The position numbers and the translations under genes are program-made. A model generated the notes under the pieces. It saw only the letters and a program-made list of their open reading frames with translations. It made no database searches and had not been told where the DNA came from. A stretch of DNA of 64,000 bases. It comes from Liquidambar formosana. Taxonomy: Eukaryota; Streptophyta; Magnoliopsida; Saxifragales; Altingiaceae. The stretch lies in the NCBI GenBank assembly GCA_039720395.1, contig CM077826.1:22507053-22571052 (forward strand). Direction: 5' to 3'. This document shows, one piece after another, positions 21,043-33,879 of the stretch; positions within the stretch are counted from its first letter, which is position 1, and every line of letters begins with the position of its first letter.

Positions 21043-21830
21043 TTTGTGGGCTAGACTCTATAAAGTTTAATTGGGCTAGGTTAATTTCTTATGTTTAGTT
21101 AAAATCAATCACATTGCATCCGCTTGATTGTGTGCTTTCATTTATTGCATTGTGTGCGCAAACTCTTGCATGCTAGGATCGATGTCCCTCGATGTATCCT
21201 TGCCAACGATGGGCCTAGTTTCAACCTTGGTTTTCCTGATTCCAAGTGTTGGGGCGAAAGCTATCAACCTCTCTTGCCTAGTACCCTTGGGCTTGCCCTT
21301 GGGTATATTAAATGAGTTAATCACGTACTGCTGGACCCACGCGGCGTTCCTGATGCCACATGTAGTTAGGTATAAGGATTGCTCAAGCAAGTGAAAGACC
21401 CTAGCCTACCCTCTTTTAGTTCATGTAGTGGGCCTTATAGGACACTATGGTCTCACCTCTATGCACCCACATTTGTTTGTAATGATGCTATGCCGTGTTT
21501 ATGGTGTGAGGCTTTATATCTTATGCCCTTAACATAGACCTTTAAATCCTAACCTTCGTTAAGGCCATGGGTTGGGAGGAATAAATTAAGGAAGTAGGAT
21601 ATAAAGCTATGTTTGTGATGTGCTAGTCTTAGGGGATTAATTAAACCTAATCGAAGGACTCTATACCTTATTCTTTTAAACATACCCTTTATCCATGACC
21701 CTTGTAAAGGTAATTGGATGAAAGGAATGAATTAATTGAACATGGCGTAGAGACCGAGTTCATTAAGGAAAATATGGAGGTTTAGGATAAGTCCTTAGGC
21801 TAAAGGTTAAAATTTTTTTTATCCATAGAC

Positions 21831-23430
21831 GTGCTGGCTTGGATCCGCAATCCGCAAGGGCATCTAGTGAGTGTTGAGTCTACCCATCATACAGACATGG
21901 CCGACAAAAGAACTAGTGAGGGGCACTTTGACCTTGAGGCTTGCCTGAAAGCCATCATGGCCAAGCTTGACCATACCGCTGAGACATCCGATACCGCATT
22001 GAAAATGGCTCAAGAGAACCAACAAAGATGGCGAATCTTGAACAAAATGGCTCTAAGGCCCATTCCTCGGGTATACCTCATAGGGCTGGCACCGAAGAGG
22101 GACCTCAATCTAATGAGAACACCAAGACAAGGGGGGAAAGTAGCTCGAAACCTGTGGTCACCAACCTAGAAGGGGAAACCAAAGGGAAAGGTTCTAGTAG
22201 TGATTCCGTGTTAGCTAGCAAGGTAGAAGCATTGGAGAGAACTATAAAAGGGATTCGCAGGGCTGATGACATGGTCGATGTGCGGACTTTATCTTTGTTT
22301 CCAATGGCTCGTATTCCATTGCAATTCAAGATGCCGGAGTTAGGAAAGTTCGATGGGACGGGTTGCCCTAAGACTCATTTGAAGATGTATGTGCGAACTA
22401 TGCACCCTCGAGGGGCTACTGACGAGCTTTTAGCTCAAATGTTCCATGAAACCTTGGCCACTTCCGCTTTGAAATGGTTCTTGTCCTTGGATGAGAATAG
22501 AACTCGGACTTGGGAAGACATATGCAATGAGTTTTCGGAGCACTACAAGTACAACACAGAGGTGGATGTTACTCGAAGGGACCTGGAAACTACCAAACAA
22601 GGGACTCATAAAACCTTCTCCGCTTACATTACAAGGTGGAGACAAAAGGCGTCGAGAATGACGGATAGGCCACATGAGGAGGACCAAATTCAACTGGTGG
22701 GTAAGAACTTGCTGCCCGTGTATCACAAGCACTTATTTGCCCACTATTTCCCAAATTTCAAAGCTCTCATTGGGGCTAGCACGCAGGTTGAAGATGCTAT
22801 CAATGATGGGACAATCAAAACTGAGGAAGTGAAGAGTCGCAAGACAAACTTTACTGGGAAGAACAATGCCGAGGTCAACACCATAACTCAACCCATCCAA
22901 CCCTTCTCTCTCAATGATGTCAACCCACCTCGCCATTTTACCGACCTATTCATGCCACTCGAAAGAGTCCTTGAAAAGCTCATAAGCCGTGACCTATTGA
23001 AGCCACTCGACCCAAGACCCCCACCAAATCCCTTACCCAAGAACTACAACGAGAATGAGTACTGCAAGTACCACCAATCCAAAGGCCATGCCACCAATCG
23101 TTGTGTTCGCCTTCGCCATCAAGTCCAAGACCTCATTAACAACAAGTCATCTCACCACCAACCCGTCCAAATGTCACCCGTAATCCTCTCCCATCTCACA
23201 ACAACACATCCTCACCTAACACCATAAATGCCATTGGGGTTGAATCCTCATGCCCCCGCCGTCCCATAAGACAATACACTCCACTCCCCATGACCTTAAC
23301 CCGTCTTTTCACCATTTGCCGCAATAACAGCCTTATCATGCCACTTCCACCAAAGCCAAGGCCATCAACCCCTCACTAATATTGCCAATACCACCGTGCA
23401 CCTGGCCATGACACTGAGGCTTGTTCTATA
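21831..23430 (+). pseudogene. gag of element 3 (frameshifted)
   Basis: The N-terminal part starts at ATG 21831 or 21897 and shifts frame near 22025. The main part (to 23227) has FDGTGCPKTHLKMY, LKWFLSLDE, FSAYITRWRQKAS, the retrotransposon gag core of the Tat lineage. Two zinc-knuckle-like motifs follow: CKYHQSKGHATNRC (about 23070-23105) and, after a frameshift and stop, CQYHRAPGHDTEAC (about 23384-23425). The protein would form the particle and bind the element RNA. This copy cannot make full-length gag. Confidence 0.88.
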
Positions 23431-25225
23431 TTAAAGAAGATTATTCAAGACCTCATTGACCAAAAAGTTTTGTTGTTGCCAAAGAAATCTATCCAACAAG
23501 AGCTGAAAGAAAGATATGAAGCAGGGGATCCTCAAGTTGGCCTATTGGGTGAGTCTTCGGGGAAATTTGATTACTATGTGTTGTACTCAAGCCCAAGTCC
23601 AATATCAGATGAGCCGATAGTCCCTACAGGTTGGGATGACTTACCAATGGAAATGGAGAGCATGGACATGATAGAGTAGGATGACTTAATGAATGACTCT
23701 GAGGAAGTCCATGACATATGGGCTAGTGATGATGAGTTAGACCATATAACCAGAAGGAGTCGCCATTTCAAGCCTCCCCACCTAGAATCTGAGAATCCGT
23801 TGGAAGATTTGGAAGGGCAGAGGCGTCCTAGTTTGCAAGAAGAAGAGGATGAGGTGCTTAGGCAACTGAAAAAGACCAATGCCAACATCACTATTTGGGG
23901 CTTACTCATGGCCTCGCATAAGCACAGACAAACCGTGTTGAAACTGCTGAAATACAAGTGCCTGTTGACATATCCCCCGAGGGATTGGTACATTTGGTGA
24001 ATCCAACTCCCAAGAACTCAACCATCGTGTTCAGCGATGTGGACCTACCCAAAAGCGGGCCAAGCCATTCTCAAGCTCTCTATGTGACCGTTGACACTAT
24101 GGGGAAGAGGGTTCCTACTATCCTTATCGACAATGGGTCTGCACTGAATGTATGTCCTTTCTGAACTGCTACTGTTTTGGGTTTGGGACCCACTGATTTC
24201 ACGCCATCTGGGCAGACCGTAAGAGCTTATGACAACACCCGCCGCGAAGTAATAGGAGTAGTTACTTTGCCTCTTATCATGGGACCCACTGAATTCAGGG
24301 TGGAATTCCAAGTGTTAGATGTGCCGTCATGTTTCAACTTGCTGTTGGGCCGACCTTGGATCCATCCCGCTGGAGTTGTGCCATCTTCACTCCATCAAAA
24401 GGTAAAGTTTCCTTATGAAGGAGCCATAGTAACACTTCAAAGGGACTATGAATTGAAACTCGCAGGTGTGCCTATATGTGAGATACAACCAGAATCAGCA
24501 GCAGTACCACTATCTGGGTTTGACTATGTCCAATGCATTGAGAAAGAGCTCGAAAAGGGTGAATTAATACCCTTGGACTTTTGCCCCCATGGCAACTTGC
24601 ATGTTGGTGAAATCATGAGAAGAATGAGTTTCTTTCCAGGCATGGGGCTAGGGCGTCGCCGACAAGGGATCCCTAAGTCTGTTCAGAGTCAAGTCACCTC
24701 ATACACCTTTGGGCTAGGATATGAGCCCTCCAAAAATGATCATGCGGAAATGCTGAAGAGGAATAAAGAGAAAGTAAGAGCCAAAGCCGAGGGAAGGGTG
24801 CCAGACCTGAAGATCTCGCCATATCGACCTACTCTGAATGGTTACTTCGTCAAAGAGGGGGATGATTTTCTATATTGCGGGTTTCCAGAACCCACCTTTG
24901 ACCGAGCCACCAAGACCAGAATTCTGGGATTTGAAATCTTCTTCACCGAGTGGTATCTAATCACAGCTGAAATGGTGGATGATGAAGCCATCAATGATGA
25001 GTTCTGGGAAAAGAAAGAGGAAGACTGGGCAGAGAACCTTGATGTAGGGGCTATGACTGAAATGTTCAAAGATATGATCCTCGCCGTGGAAGGCTCGACC
25101 ATTGAAGAACTCCAGGGTTCGTCCATTAGCCATGCTACCGTGCCACTCCTGAATTGGTACCTTGAAAGTGGTGTCATTGCAGAGATCCATGAAGAAGAAG
25201 ACCTTGGCCTACCTGATAGCAGCTT
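23431..25225 (+). pseudogene. gag/pol linker and aspartic protease of element 3
   Basis: An acidic linker (23470-23950, with a TAG at 23677) leads through a frameshift near 23950 to the protease. The active-site motif is ILIDNGSALNVCP (24121-24158), and the flap/second motif LLLGRPWIHP is near 24340-24370. A TGA at 24162 interrupts it just after the active site. Downstream is a long C-terminal region with a glycine-rich stretch (FFPGMGLGRRRQG), a G-patch-like segment often seen after Tat proteases. The reading frame ends at 25229, or is joined to RT by splicing at 25226. Confidence 0.87.
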
Positions 25226-25392
25226 GTAGGTGTCTTAGTTTAGTAATATTTCCCTAATTCAATAAGATGTATCTACTTAACTCACTTTGTGGAGTCGTAG
25301 TATTGATACAGATTTGTTTGTTCTCCTTCTTTTGTGTGTCATTCCTACTATTCCTAGTCAATAAAGTGTGTTTTTTTCCTCTATATATACAG
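25226..25392 (+). other. Putative intron between protease and RT
   Basis: A GTAGGT donor at 25226 and a TATATATACAG acceptor ending at 25392 bound 167 nt. Removing it deletes the stop at 25227 and joins the protease frame to the RT frame in phase (TT plus T, then VSFLSSMDIYG). Ogre elements are known to carry an intron between protease and RT. The splice sites here are my prediction. Confidence 0.65.
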
Positions 25393-26968
25393 TGTCTCTT
25401 TTCTCTCCTCTATGGATATTTATGGCATGGATATAGATCCTAGGAACAATGTCCCCCCGGAGCTCGTTGAGCAAAGGAAAAGGGACGTCACCGAACCTAA
25501 TATAGATGAACTGGAATCAATCAACTTAGGGACGAATGAATTGCCAAGAATAGTTAAAATTGGGAAAACCCTCTCCCCCGTTGAAAAAGAAAAGATGATC
25601 TCCCTCTTGAAAGCCAACATTATGGCTTTTGCATGGTCTTATGAAGACATGCCGGGCATTGACCCCGATATTGTGCAACACTATATCCCCACTAATTCCC
25701 TAAAGAAGCCGGTAAAGCAGAAACTCAGAAGATTAAAACCAGAATGGGCTCTAAAAGGAAAAGAAGTAACTAAACAACTAGACGCGGGTTTCCTCCAAGT
25801 TGTGGAGTACCCCGAGTGGTTATCGAATATAGTGTCTGTGCCTAAAAAAGATGGGAAAGTGAGGATGTGTGTCGATTTCCGAGATCTCAATGCCGCGAGC
25901 CCCAAGGATGACTTTCCTTTACCCCATATCGACGTGTTGGTAGATAGCACAGTGGGACATGCACTCCTCTCCTTCATGGATGGATTCTCCGGGTATAACC
26001 AGATAAAGATGGCGCCTCAAGACATGGAGAAAACAGCCTTTATCACGCAATGGGGAGCGTACTGTTACAAGGTAATGCCTTTCGGCTTAAGAAATGCTGG
26101 GGCTACTTACTAAAGAGCAGCAACAACCTTATTGCATGATATGATCCATAAGGAAGTTGAGGTTTATGTCGATGATATGATCGTGAAGTCCGTGGATAGA
26201 GAAGGGCATTTCAAGGCACTAGAAAAGTTCCTAGAGCGAGCAAAGAAGTACAATCTCCGTCTAAACCCACAGAAGTGCGCTTTTGGTGTCACTACGGGCA
26301 AGGTATTGGGATTCATGATCACTCAGAGGGGCATAGAAGTGGACCCAGGGAAGATAAAAGCTATTGTGGAGATGGAGCCGCCTAGCACTGAGAAGCAGAT
26401 CCGGGGTTTTCTGGGAAGAGTTCAATACATAAGCCGATTCATTGCCAACTTGACCATGGTTTGCGAACCAATCTTCAAATTACTTAAGAAAGGTGTGCCA
26501 AAAGTATGGAACAAAGAATGCCAACAGGGCTTTGAGACCATCAAGAGATACTTGTGCAATCCTCCAATCTTAGTCCCCCCACGGCAAGGTGCACTGCTTT
26601 TGTTATACTTAACGGTCACCGAAACCGCGACGGGAGCTATGTTAGCTCAATATCTCGAAGGGTCTACAAAAGAGAATGCCATCTACTACCTAAGCAAGAA
26701 AATGACAGACTATGAAGTGAAGTACAATGCAATTGAAAAGGCTTGTGTGGCACTAGTATGGGCGACGCAGAAACTCCGACACTACATGATGTCCTTCGAA
26801 GTGTTCTTGATAAGTCGCATGGACCCATTGAAGTACCTGGTAGAAAAGCCAGTATTGTCATACAGAACTGCTCGATAGTCAATTCTCCTCAATGAATTTG
26901 ACATCAAGTATGTAAATCAGAAGTCCATTAAGGGAAGCGTCATCGCAGACTACCTAGCTAGCTGTCCT
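25393..26968 (+). pseudogene. Reverse transcriptase and RNase H of element 3
   Basis: RT motifs are visible in order: EYPEWLSNIVSVPKKDGK, RMCVDFRDLNAASPKDDFPL, SFMDGFSGYNQIKM, TAFITQWG.YCYKVMPFGL, and the catalytic YVDDMIVKS at about 26166-26192. The classical RNase H follows (TETATGAMLAQYL, AIYYLSKKM, YNAIEKACVALVWA). A TAA at 26111 and a TAG at 26876 interrupt the frame; both are explained by transitions from the Gln and Trp codons usual in the family. Intact, it copies the element RNA to DNA. Confidence 0.92.
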
Positions 26969-27493
26969 ATGTCATCATCCGCTCCATTCAACGATCAGTT
27001 CCCAGACGAGGATGTGCTAGAGATTGGCAGAAAAACTTGGAGAGTATACTTTGATGGGGCAGCCAATAAGAAAGTTTATGGGATAGGAGTCCTGTTGGTC
27101 TCACCTAAAGAGGCATTTACACCGTTGGCGGTCAAGTTAGGGTTTGAAGCTACCAACAACATTGCTGAGTATGAGGCCTGTATCCTAGCATTGGAAGCAG
27201 CACTTGAATTGGGGATCAAAGAATTGGAAGTGTTCGGGGACTCGACGCTAATCATTTGTCAAATAAAAGGGGAATGGAAAACTCGAGATGAGAAGCTGCT
27301 ACCCTACCATGCCTATCTGGAAGCTCTAACCAAGGAGTTCTTAGAGATAGAGTTCAACTACCTTTCAAGAAACAAGAACCAGTTCGCCGATGCTTTGGCA
27401 ACCCTAGCGTCCATGGTGGAGATACTTGAAGGGGGAAATGTAAAGCCGTTGGTGATAGAATATCGAGACAAGCCTGTGTACTGTTGTGCAATC
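26969..27493 (+). pseudogene. Second (archaeal-type) RNase H of element 3
   Basis: It shows WRVYFDGAANKKVYGIGVLL, the Glu-containing TNNIAEYEACILALEAAL, LEVFGDSTLIICQIKGEW and, near the end, the NQFADALATLA catalytic Asp region. Having this second RNase H after the classical one is characteristic of Tat-lineage elements. The stop (TGA, 27494) is probably premature, because the frame continues toward integrase. Confidence 0.9.
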
Positions 27494-27496
27494 TGA

Positions 27497-28768
27497 GGAG
27501 GAGAAGTAAATGATGGCCATTCGTGGTTCCATGACATAAAGAAGTTCATTGAAGAAAGGGAGTACCCAGAAGGAGCATCTCGTATCGACAGAAAAACCCT
27601 AAGGCGGTTGGCAAGTCACTATGTACTTTGTGGAGGAAAGCTATATCGGAGATCATATGACGGGATCCACCTGCTGTGTGTCACCGAGGAGGAAGCCGAG
27701 CATTTGATTAAAGAAATCCATGAAGGGACAGGGGCTCCGCATATGAATGGCTATATGTTGGCTAAGAAAATCATGAGGCTAGGCTATTATTGGTCTACCA
27801 TGGAAAGAGATTGCCATGCACATGTCAAGAAGTGCCACAAATGCCAACTGTTCGCTAGTGGACAACATTTGCCTTCTATGCCTTTAACAAGTATGTCATC
27901 ACCATGGCCATTCGCAGTATGAGGGATAGATATCATCGGACAGATCAAGCCAAGGGCGTCAAATGGGCATGAATACATCCTGGTTGCCATCGATTATTTC
28001 ACTAAGTGGGTGGAAGCAGCATCCTTCAAGACTTTGAATTCCAAGAAAGTAGCACAGTTCATACAGCACAACATCATCTATCGATATAGGGTACCGCATG
28101 AGGTTATCTCAGACAATGGCCAGCACTTTCAGAAAGAAACCCATGAGCTCTTACAAAAGTATGGCATAGTTCACCATTTATCGTCACCATACCGTCCTCA
28201 GACTAATGGAGCAGTGGAAGCGGTTAACAAGAACATCAAAAAGATACTACAGAAGACTGTAGACTCACACACAGACTGGCATAAGAAGTTACCATTGGCT
28301 TTATGGGGTTACAGAACATCAATAAGGTCGTCAACAGGGGCTACCCCTTACTCTCTAGTTTATGGAATGGAAGCCATGTTGCAAGTTGAATTGGAGGTTC
28401 CTTCACTAAGGGTTGCCATGGAGAGCCAGATAACAGAAGTGGACTGGGTTAAAAGCCGTTATGACGAGTTAGCTTTACTCGATGAAAGGCGGTTAAGGGC
28501 GCTGTATCATGTGCAGGGGTATCAGCGGAGAGTTGCCAGAGCATTCAACAAGCATGTCAAAGATCGAGGTCTAAAGAAAGGGGATGTAGTGCTGAAAGAA
28601 ATCAGAGCTCCGGTGTTCGATCCGCGAGGGAAATTCAAGCCAAGTTGGGGTGGACCATACATCATCAAAGAGATATTACCAGCAGGGGTTGTTCGCCTCA
28701 TGGATTTAGATGGAATCGAGTTCGCTCGTCCAACTAATTTGGATCAATTAAATAAATATCATGTTTGA
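27497..28768 (+). pseudogene. Integrase of element 3
   Basis: Zinc finger: a histidine pair (IHEGTGAPHMNGY region) and KKCHKCQ. Catalytic core: Asp in GIDIIGQI, VAIDYFTKWVEAA, the second Asp in SDNGQHF and the Glu in NGAVEAVNKN. The C-terminal domain has WGGPYIIKEILP. A TGA at 27920 lies where element 2 has TGG, between zinc finger and core. The natural stop is after KYHV at 28768. There is no chromodomain. Confidence 0.92.
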
Positions 28769-28845
28769 AGCCTGCTAGGTTGAAAAACCGTAAGGGCAGC
28801 CTAGGCAAAAGTTAAGGCATGAGAACTACGTAAGACCTGATTCTC

Positions 28846-28923
28846 CATTCAAAAAAAAAAAAACAAAACAAAACAAAAAAAACAAAAAAAAAAGAAAAAA
28901 AAAAGCAAAAAAAAGAAAAAAAA
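28846..28923 (+). other. A-rich tract between convergent units (element 3)
   Basis: About 78 bp of A with scattered C and G follow the integrase stop, before the 3' end of the antisense gene at 29107. The position is shared with element 2. The interval 28769-29106 has no gene. Confidence 0.6.
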
Positions 28924-29106
28924 TCATGGGGATACGTAAGCAACCCATAAAGTTACCTTGGGTGTGGTCTAAATCAAACAACAAAATCCCAAATTTGATT
29001 TATTATTAGCAATTTATTCAAAACTAAAATTGATTGACATAACAATTCATTGGTATTAAGTAAAAGAACTATAAAAGTGCCATAAATATCCTATTCTATT
29101 GAGTCT

Positions 29107-30384
29107 TCAATTCTTCTTGGGCTTCTTTGCAGCTCGCTTTTCAGCTTCCTTCTTCTCTCTTTCGTGTCTTCTTTTCTTCCTCAAGTCGTGTTCATAAGCT
29201 GCTATCACTGCTTCCATAATATCTTCTCTGCAAGGTCCAAGTTCGTTATTCTTGATAAGTCCAAAAATCCTTTCTCTTCGAGTAGTCTCTCTCTCACCCA
29301 AATTGCTTTTCAACCATTCCTTGTACTCGAAGCTCATCATATATGGACCATCAGTATTCGTAACTTGAGTTAGTGTCAGCTTGCTAGGCCATCAGTCCTT
29401 CGCCCAAGTCACTACAGAAAGACCCGCAGGCACCACAGGATAGTCACCTTTCAAGGAAGTGGGTATGGTTTGCATGGCACCCATCTGACGAAGAACCCTT
29501 GAAGGCCAATAGAAAGAAGTAGACCTCAGTTCTATGAGTCTCACTATTGCACATCCAGAAGTTCGCAAAAGCACTCGTTCACTGCAGCCCCATATGAAGA
29601 CGAACCACTTGATATTCCTCCATGAAAGGGTTTGGAAGTAACCTAGCCAATCCCTTAATGAGAACTTTCCAGGCAACTCAATGCAGTGAAGGCAGTAATG
29701 CTGGGGCTTGTATGGTGTAATGACAGTGGGTGATAAGAAATTTAGCCTTTCAAGCAACCACATTTGCAACAAAATGGGGCTACCTCCTAAAGGAACCTTT
29801 GGGTCCTCACCCAAGCTATTTAGGGTTTCAGCTAGCACCATGGAAATCAGGTTATGGCCCTTGGCAAGGAGAGGAATCAATTCATAGATTTGTATAGGAA
29901 CATGTGGAATACCAGTTGAAATAAGGAAACGACCAATAAGGCAAAAGGCAAGTGCATGCTTAATAGGAAAGGTAAATTTCAGAATACCTTTGCTATCATA
30001 GGCCAAAAAGGAGGTTGCCAATTTCATCAAGTTTACCATATGGTCCTTTACAAACGTAGAGGCATATTGTTGGTGAATCCCAAGTAAGTTGGAGAAAGAA
30101 GTAAGGAAGCTTGGGCGAGGAGTAGGGAGAATGAAAGGACCTACCGGTGAAACTCCATACAACGCGCAGAATTCTTCCATGATTGGGCACAGTTCTTCAT
30201 AGTTGAAGCGGAGCACATGAATTTGGGGATCCCAAAAATATGTAGCAGCAGTCAAGAGGTTCGTTTCAAGCTTTACATGCCTCAAGGAAAGCAATGGATC
30301 CAAGCCAAAGCACTTGAACTCAGATTTTGCTTCAGCACTCATAACTCTCAACAACCCTCCTAAAAATTTGTCTAGAGCCTCCAT
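29107..30384 (-). pseudogene. DUF7745-like antisense gene of element 3, one internal stop
   Basis: One frame runs for 425 residues from ATG 30384 with a single TGA at 29394-29392, splitting it into 330 residues and a tail; translation resumes in the same frame after it. The start is chosen because MEALDKFLGGLL aligns with the start in element 2. Visible blocks are GLDPLLSL, TYFWDPQIHVLRF, MEEFCALYGVSPVGPFILP, CLIGRFLIS, VLAETLNSL and a basic, likely nuclear C-terminus (EREKKEAEKRAAKKPKKN). It resembles plant DUF7745 proteins and is distantly PMD-like; no enzymatic motif is seen. A TATA-like TATTTAAA (30470-30463) and the palindromic module (30527-30607) lie upstream. It is much better preserved than the neighbouring pol. 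Confidence 0.8.
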
Positions 30385-30526
30385 AATTTCTAATGAATGA
30401 ATACAAGTAGGTTCAGGAACCTCTTGGATGTGTTTTTGTAGGGAAAATGTCACAAATCCAAGTTTAAATAGGAAAAAACCCGTCAGAATAGGAAGTTTCC
30501 TATTCAGAGTGGGATTTCCGCTTCGG

Positions 30527-30607
30527 GCTCGGGTGACCACCCAGGCCTGGGCGGCTAGCCACCTGGGCTTGGGCGGCTAGCCGCCCAGCCCCGGGTGGTC
30601 ACCCGAG
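30527..30607. promoter_or_regulatory. Palindromic module upstream of element 3 DUF7745-like gene
   Basis: It starts CTCGGGTGACCACCC and ends GGGTGGTCACCCGAGG, with GGGCGGCTAGCC twice. It lies about 145 bp upstream of the ATG, the same distance as in element 2. The sequence matches the LTR and PMD modules of this element. Confidence 0.78.
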
Positions 30608-30807
30608 GCCATTTTCCTATTTTGCCCAGTTTCGCCTATTTTTGACCCCCTTTGACCCCTATATGGTTATGTGACCTTGGGAAGCTTATTTTGAGCTAAT
30701 TTTTGCACAAAAACATGAGTAAATCACCACCATGGAATTCCAAAAGTCTCATACAAAGCACCAAAGCAAATGTTCAAAGAGAGGTTACAAAGCATAAAGA
30801 AAGATGT

Positions 30808-32464
30808 TGTTAGGATTATGCCCTAGAGCCAATCATAGAGATGATTGTTTAGGGATTAGGAATAATCATTTGATTTCATTTATGTATGTCACATTTATTA
30901 TTGATTTAATAAAAGGGCTTATTCTATTATGTTTATATGCATTATTTATATTTACATAATATGTCCATGGAGTTAGAGTTGAGAATATGGAATTACAAAG
31001 AGTTGTAATTTTGAGACTATAGATATATCTCTGTACTAAACTCCTTAAGCATTCCTAGTTGAAGGTTCACTATGATGGACAGTAATGAACCATAGGACTA
31101 GCACTTGTTAGGTTGACTCTATAGGAGGATAGCTAGTCTCAAGCTATTTGTGTGGAGACACTACAACCAACAAGTGGGTGCCTATTATAAGAATAGGTAC
31201 ACTGAATGTGACCAAAGATATGAGATAAACTGAATGGAGTTTTATCCTGCCTGTCAATCAGTTTCTCATTGTTATAGTGGTACAAGTAATCCTTAGACCT
31301 GAGACACCATAGTTGCCTTATGCATGTAGCTTTAGAAGTTTGATAACACTAAGTGCAGATCCTATTCAGGGGTCTGCAAAGGTGTTCATTGGCCCTACTG
31401 CTATGTGTATGAAGGCATGTGAGTGATCAACAAGGGATCCATTACTCTCAGGAAAAAGAGAGAGAATGTCTCATATAGCATTCATAATATAACTCATTAA
31501 ATCCATGGCCATGGTAGGATGAATATGAAAAGAGTTTCATGAGTTCATCAATGAGTTGATATCTATGAATGAGTATAAAGTAATTGAACTAGGGACTTGA
31601 CAGACTTCCATGCCTATTAGTTCAATTGGAGACATTGTGTTGAAGGAAGGATGCAATTGTAAACTATAAACTATAACAGAAGGGTTCTTTGTAAATGACT
31701 ATTCACCTCATTAAGGACCACACCATGAGCCATATGCTAGGTGTTACTCATGGTTAGTAAAAGCCCTAATTGATATAAGTGAGTTATAATCAATTAGGGA
31801 ATTGGAAGGAGTTCCAATTAGACCCTAAATGGAAAGAGTTCCATTGTGCACACCTCGTGCTATTCCTACTACTTAATGATGTGAACCCAATGGGTCACAC
31901 ACTGATCATGCAAGAAGGGCTTTAAAGTCTATGAGAGAAAGGGTTTTAGTGTATAAAGAATAGTTCTTTATAGGCCTATTTGTATTTGATACAAATAATA
32001 GGGGTTAATGTGCAATTAAGTGTAATTACACATAACCCTATTAGGGTTTCTTCCCCATGGCCAGCCCCCTTTAGTGGGCTGCCTATATAAGTCACACTTA
32101 TGTGTGACATGGCAGAATAGGCTTGCACAATAAACCCTAGCCGTCCAGTCCCTTGGAGGCTCTCTTCTCTCTCTCTCTCTTCTCCACCTCTAGCAACAAC
32201 AAGGAAGAAGAAAGAAAGGACTTGAAGCTCTAGCTAGGTGTGGATACCGTTGGAGGCAGCACACTTGGGCTGCTCATTCACCGCTGTCCGGAGTTGAAGC
32301 TTGGAGCAAAACGGAGAAGACAAAAATTCTGTAAGTGTTCTAACCCTCTTCGTAGTTAGGGTTTAATTTTGTGTTATGCATAGTTAGATTCATGGGCTGT
32401 GGAATCGTAGGAAAAATTTTTATATTCCGCACTTCAATTTTTCCCTCTTGTTCGATTCCCAACA
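30808..32464 (+). repeat. 5' LTR of the nested copia element
   Basis: It starts TGTTAGGATTATGCCC and ends GATTCCCAACA, 1657 bp. A TATA box candidate (CTATATAAG) is near 32082-32090 followed by a CT-rich stretch at 32161-32188. The PBS follows one base after the end. Confidence 0.82.
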
Positions 32465-32465
32465 G

Positions 32466-32477
32466 TGGTATCAGAGC
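32466..32477 (+). promoter_or_regulatory. PBS of the nested copia element
   Basis: TGGTATCAGAGC is the classic plant Ty1/copia primer-binding site, complementary to the 3' end of initiator methionine tRNA. Confidence 0.92.
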
Positions 32478-33879
32478 CATGATTATGCATAATACAAAAT
32501 ACATATGGGCTGGTAATTATGGTGTAGTTGAATGATTCAAAAATCTGGAAAAGTTTTCTGCATAATTGGTTTTCCTCCATGGCTGAACCTAGGGTTTGGA
32601 ACCCTAGGTCAATTCTCTTCTACTCCTCTTCTAATTGATGGTTAAGTGTAGCCATGGATGCAATAGGTTGCATAGGGTTTAAGTTTGGAGAAGAAGAATA
32701 AGGAAACTAGGGTTTTATAAAACTGTTATGAACAGTTTTCATGGTAGCCATGAAAAACCATCATCTTGTTTTGCATGCCGAATTCAGAGTTCTTCTCCAA
32801 AATTTTCGAGCCATATATGCTTAGAAAGCTCTTCGAATCAGCTTTCTAACCCAACAAACGGTGCATCAATCCGAGTTCTGTAGTGAAAGTTATGAATTTT
32901 TTACTACAGGCTGTCTGGAAAGACAGTTTTGCTCGGGAATGATGCAATAGCCACAACTTTGAGTTATTTATGGAGATCAAAGGCATGGCAATGGTTGCCA
33001 CCACTTGGGTTATGTTCTAGACATGGTAGGGAAAGGTTCCCAAGCATTTAGATGCATCATAATTGGATTAAGATGCTAGAACAGAAGGAAGAAGGAGAAG
33101 AACACCATGGAGGCTGAATCTGGGTTTTAGAACCCTAAGGTTCTTGCAATTAATTCTAATTAAAGCTGCTGTATTTATGATGGAAGATCATTGTAGGATC
33201 ATTATATATCATGTGTATATGATTTTCTTTAAGTTTCAAAAAGGTTTTGATGGAAAAAGATTCAAAAAGTTTGAAATTTTTTCATGAACAGCATAGCAGA
33301 TTTTCTCTGCAGAAAAGTCATCAATGGAGTTTTGATTAGAACTTGAGTTAGGGAACTCCAAATTGCATGAAACGAATTGCATTAGTTTCCTAAGACATGT
33401 AGGATACTGGGAAAATTCATTTGGTAGCCTGACTTAATCATCTTGCTGGGTTTTAAATCAATTTCTGACCATGGACAGTATGCTGTCAAATTCTGGGCAG
33501 CCTACTGTTGTTTTAATTGTTTAGAACAATTGGTGATGATTTGATCATCCAAACCTCTTCTATTAGATTAGTATTTCATGTAGGGACATGATACAAAAGC
33601 TGGTTTCAATGAAGGAGTCGAATTGATAAGGATTTAGAAGCTATTGTGACCTTCAAGGTCTGCAACAATGGCTCCAGCAATGGGTTTTGGAAACCCTGAT
33701 TGTTCTTGATGATGGCAGCCACTTCCACCACTTCTCACATGTCCAAGGGCTTGTCCCACACCCCTAGGATGTTCTCCCATGACTGGCCATGGCCTCCCAC
33801 AGTCGTTGGTGGCCATGGCAGCCTAGCCAAGCTCAGGCAGCCCCCTGGTAGTGACGGCTGCATAGAGTTAAGGATGAAA

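Noticed and set aside
22105..22936. Minus-strand ORFs opposite gag
   Set aside because: Shadows of the gag reading frame with no domain of their own.
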